Shown here in pieces: positions 5,429 to 7,048 of a stretch of DNA of 7,048 bases. The stretch is from assembly GCA_044360385.1 (NCBI GenBank), contig JBIKKK010000111.1, positions 1 through 7,048 of the forward strand, in the 5' to 3' direction. The stretch is from Mxb001 sp044360385 (GTDB lineage: Bacteria > Actinomycetota > Actinomycetes > S36-B12). The notes under the pieces are model-generated. The model searched no databases. It worked only from the letters and a program-made list of their open reading frames with translations, and was not told the DNA's origin. The position numbers and the translations under genes were made by a program. The stretch's first letter is position 1. Every line of letters starts with the position of its first letter.

Positions 5429-5449
5429 CCGTGAAAACCCTTACACGGT
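5428..5449 (-). terminator. Inverted repeat after copA: weak terminator or pckG operator
   Basis: Arms ACCGTG and CACGGT (six bases) flank a ten-base centre. In the copA direction the right arm ends in TTTTC, so it could act as a weak intrinsic terminator 31 bases after the copA stop. It also abuts the candidate pckG -35, and GGTTTTC occurs twice there, two bases apart (5439-5433 and 5430-5424), which would suit an operator. The two roles are not exclusive. Confidence 0.3.
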
Positions 5450-5479
5450 CAGCTTTGTGAGCAAGGGCACAGCCGGGCG

Positions 5480-7048
5480 TCAGGCGGTGGGACGGAAGCG
5501 ACGCAAGAGGAGGCTGTTAGCGACGACGAAGACCGACGAGAAGGCCATCGCAGCGCCTGCGAAGAGCGGGCTGAGCAGGCCGACCGCGGCCAGCGGAATC
5601 ATCGCCACGTTGTAGGCGAAGGCCCAGAAGAGGTTGCCCTTGATGGTGCGGAGGGTCCGCCGCGAGAGTCGGATCGCATCAACGGCTGAGAGCAGGTCGG
5701 AGCGCACCAGCGTGATGTCGCTCGCCTCGATGGCAGCATCGGTCCCCGCACCCATGGCGATGCCGAGATCGGCCTGGGCCAGGGCTGCGGCGTCATTGAC
5801 GCCATCACCCGTCATGGCGACAGAGGCACCGGTCGCCTGCAGATCGCGCACGACGGCGACCTTGTCCTCGGGCAGCACCTCGGCAAATACCTCGTTGATG
5901 CCGACCTCACTCGCGACAGCGTGTGCCGATCGTGAGTTGTCACCCGTGAGCAGCACAGGCTTCAGTCCCAGCTCGCGCAGGAGCGTGATCGCACGCGCAC
6001 TCGTGGGTCGAATCGCATCGGCGACGACGAGCGCACCACGCACGGCGCCCTGCCAGCCGACCGCGACGACAGTGGCACCATCTCCTTCCGCCGCATCCAT
6101 GGCGGCCTCCAAGGCAGTGGGCACCGACGGCGCTCCCACCATGTCGGCCACCCAAGTGGGACGCCCGACAGCCACGGAGATGTCGCCGACTCGACCGGAG
6201 ACGCCAAGCCCGCGGAAATTGGCGAAATCTCCCGCGGGGGCCACCTCGAGGCCGCCGGCGATGGCCCGGGCCACGGGATGCTCGCTATTGCGCTCGACTG
6301 CCGCGGCCATGCTGCCGACAATCACGGGATCCTCGCCCTCGACGACCAGCACATCGCGCAGGGACATGCGCCCTGTCGTCACCGTCCCAGTCTTGTCGAG
6401 CACGATGACCGAAGCGCGACGCGTGTCCTCCAGCACCTCCGGCCCGCGAATGAGAATGCCCAACTGCGCGCCGCGACCCGTGCCGACCAGAATCGCGGTC
6501 GGCGTCGCAAGCCCGAGCGCGCACGGGCAGGCGATGATGAGCACCGCCACGGCCGCGGTGAAGGCCGCCTCAAGCTCCCCGGTCGAGAACCACCAGGCGG
6601 CCAGTGTGACGAGGGAAATCCCGATGACGACGGGCACGAAGACCGCCGAGATGCGGTCGGCCAGGCGCTGCACGGGGGCTTTGCCCGCTTGGGCCTGCAC
6701 CACAAGGCGGGAGATGCGTGCAAGCTGCGTGTCGGCACCGACTCGCGTCGCGCGGACGGTGAGGACCCCATCGACATTGATCGTGGAGCCCACGACTGCA
6801 TCGCCCACCCCCACCTCGACCGGCACCGACTCACCCGTGAGCAGTGAGGTGTCGACGGCACTGGCACCTTCGTCCACCACACCGTCAGTGGCGATGCGCT
6901 CCCCCGGCCGCACAACGAACACATCCCCGACGCGCACTTCGGCAACCGGCACGCGGGACTCGACTCCATTGACGAGGAGGGCTGCATCGGGAGCGGCAAG
7001 CGCAGCGAGCGCCCGCAGGGCAGCGGTCGAGCGCCGCTTGGCGCGCGC
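5480..7048 (-). CDS. copA: Copper-translocating P1B-type ATPase CopA (N-terminus outside window)
   Basis: The frame is open to the right edge; 522 residues of a membrane Cu(I) export ATPase are visible. Missing are any N-terminal metal-binding domain and the first four helices. In fragment numbering: actuator TGES at 71-74, CPC ion site at 174-176 in IIACPCALGLATPTA, phosphorylation site DKTGT at 218-222, P1B-specific SEHP at 255-258, GLGV in the nucleotide domain, TGDNS at 368-372 and TGDGVND from 413. Tyr479-Asn480 in helix 7 (FAYN) and Met501 with Ser504-Ser505 in helix 8 (MAFSS) match the P1B-1 Cu(I) signature, which favours copper over zinc or cobalt. The C-terminus LLLRRFRP ends soon after helix 8, as usual. 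Its promoter and any copper operator lie outside the window. Confidence 0.95.
   Translation of the reverse strand, partial: ARAKRRSTAALRALAALAAPDAALLVNGVESRVPVAEVRVGDVFVVRPGERIATDGVVDEGASAVDTSLLTGESVPVEVGVGDAVVGSTINVDGVLTVRATRVGADTQLARISRLVVQAQAGKAPVQRLADRISAVFVPVVIGISLVTLAAWWFSTGELEAAFTAAVAVLIIACPCALGLATPTAILVGTGRGAQLGILIRGPEVLEDTRRASVIVLDKTGTVTTGRMSLRDVLVVEGEDPVIVGSMAAAVERNSEHPVARAIAGGLEVAPAGDFANFRGLGVSGRVGDISVAVGRPTWVADMVGAPSVPTALEAAMDAAEGDGATVVAVGWQGAVRGALVVADAIRPTSARAITLLRELGLKPVLLTGDNSRSAHAVASEVGINEVFAEVLPEDKVAVVRDLQATGASVAMTGDGVNDAAALAQADLGIAMGAGTDAAIEASDITLVRSDLLSAVDAIRLSRRTLRTIKGNLFWAFAYNVAMIPLAAVGLLSPLFAGAAMAFSSVFVVANSLLLRRFRPTA

Noticed and set aside
4594..5460. A 288-codon plus-strand open frame opposite pckG
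   Set aside because: Long antisense frames are expected at this GC content; composition is Gly/Val/Arg/Asp-rich with no motif, whereas the minus strand carries every PEP carboxykinase signature.
5376..5615. A 79-codon plus-strand frame across the copA-pckG gap
   Set aside because: No ribosome binding site or TAnnnT -10 at the right spacing; it runs antisense into copA and has no recognisable family.

Overview
The window is GC-rich and compact, and reads as chromosomal DNA from an actinobacterium (Actinomycetota). Three things support this: a WhiB-family iron-sulfur regulator, a DUF3039 protein and a GTP-dependent PEP carboxykinase are all typical of that phylum; codon third positions are strongly G/C; and several genes have a TAnnnT -10 element six or seven bases before the start codon, the actinobacterial leaderless-promoter layout. 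I cannot name a genus from sequence alone. I see no mobile element, CRISPR array, tRNA or rRNA.

Layout, left to right. Minus strand: the N-terminal half of an MFS drug/H+ antiporter-like transporter (running off the left edge), a small zinc-ribbon-like DUF3039 protein, and a YqgE/AlgH protein. A short divergent intergenic region follows, and its palindrome abuts the next start codon. Plus strand: a thioredoxin, a WhiD/WhiB3-like WhiB protein and an ornithine carbamoyltransferase. Minus strand again: PEP carboxykinase, convergent with the carbamoyltransferase, and a P1B-type copper ATPase whose N-terminus lies beyond the right edge.

Most proteins are recognisable members of well-known families, so no unknown multi-gene system is evident. 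The more unusual content is regulatory. The 16-base palindrome ATACCCTAGGGGGTAT between yqgE and the thioredoxin gene has the form of a CsoR/CstR-family operator (copper or persulfide sensing). It contains a candidate -10 on each strand and ends inside the thioredoxin ATG. The PEP carboxykinase leader holds a possible 17-codon upstream ORF whose stop overlaps the pck start codon, a UUCG hairpin inside that ORF, and an inverted repeat near a candidate -35. These are readings of sequence pattern and have not been tested.

Functionally the window mixes redox and metal stress (thioredoxin, WhiB, copper ATPase), central metabolism (PEP carboxykinase) and arginine/ornithine metabolism. Apart from the minus-strand triplet and short plus-strand spacing, each gene seems to have its own promoter, so this looks like a neighbourhood of mostly single transcription units rather than one operon.
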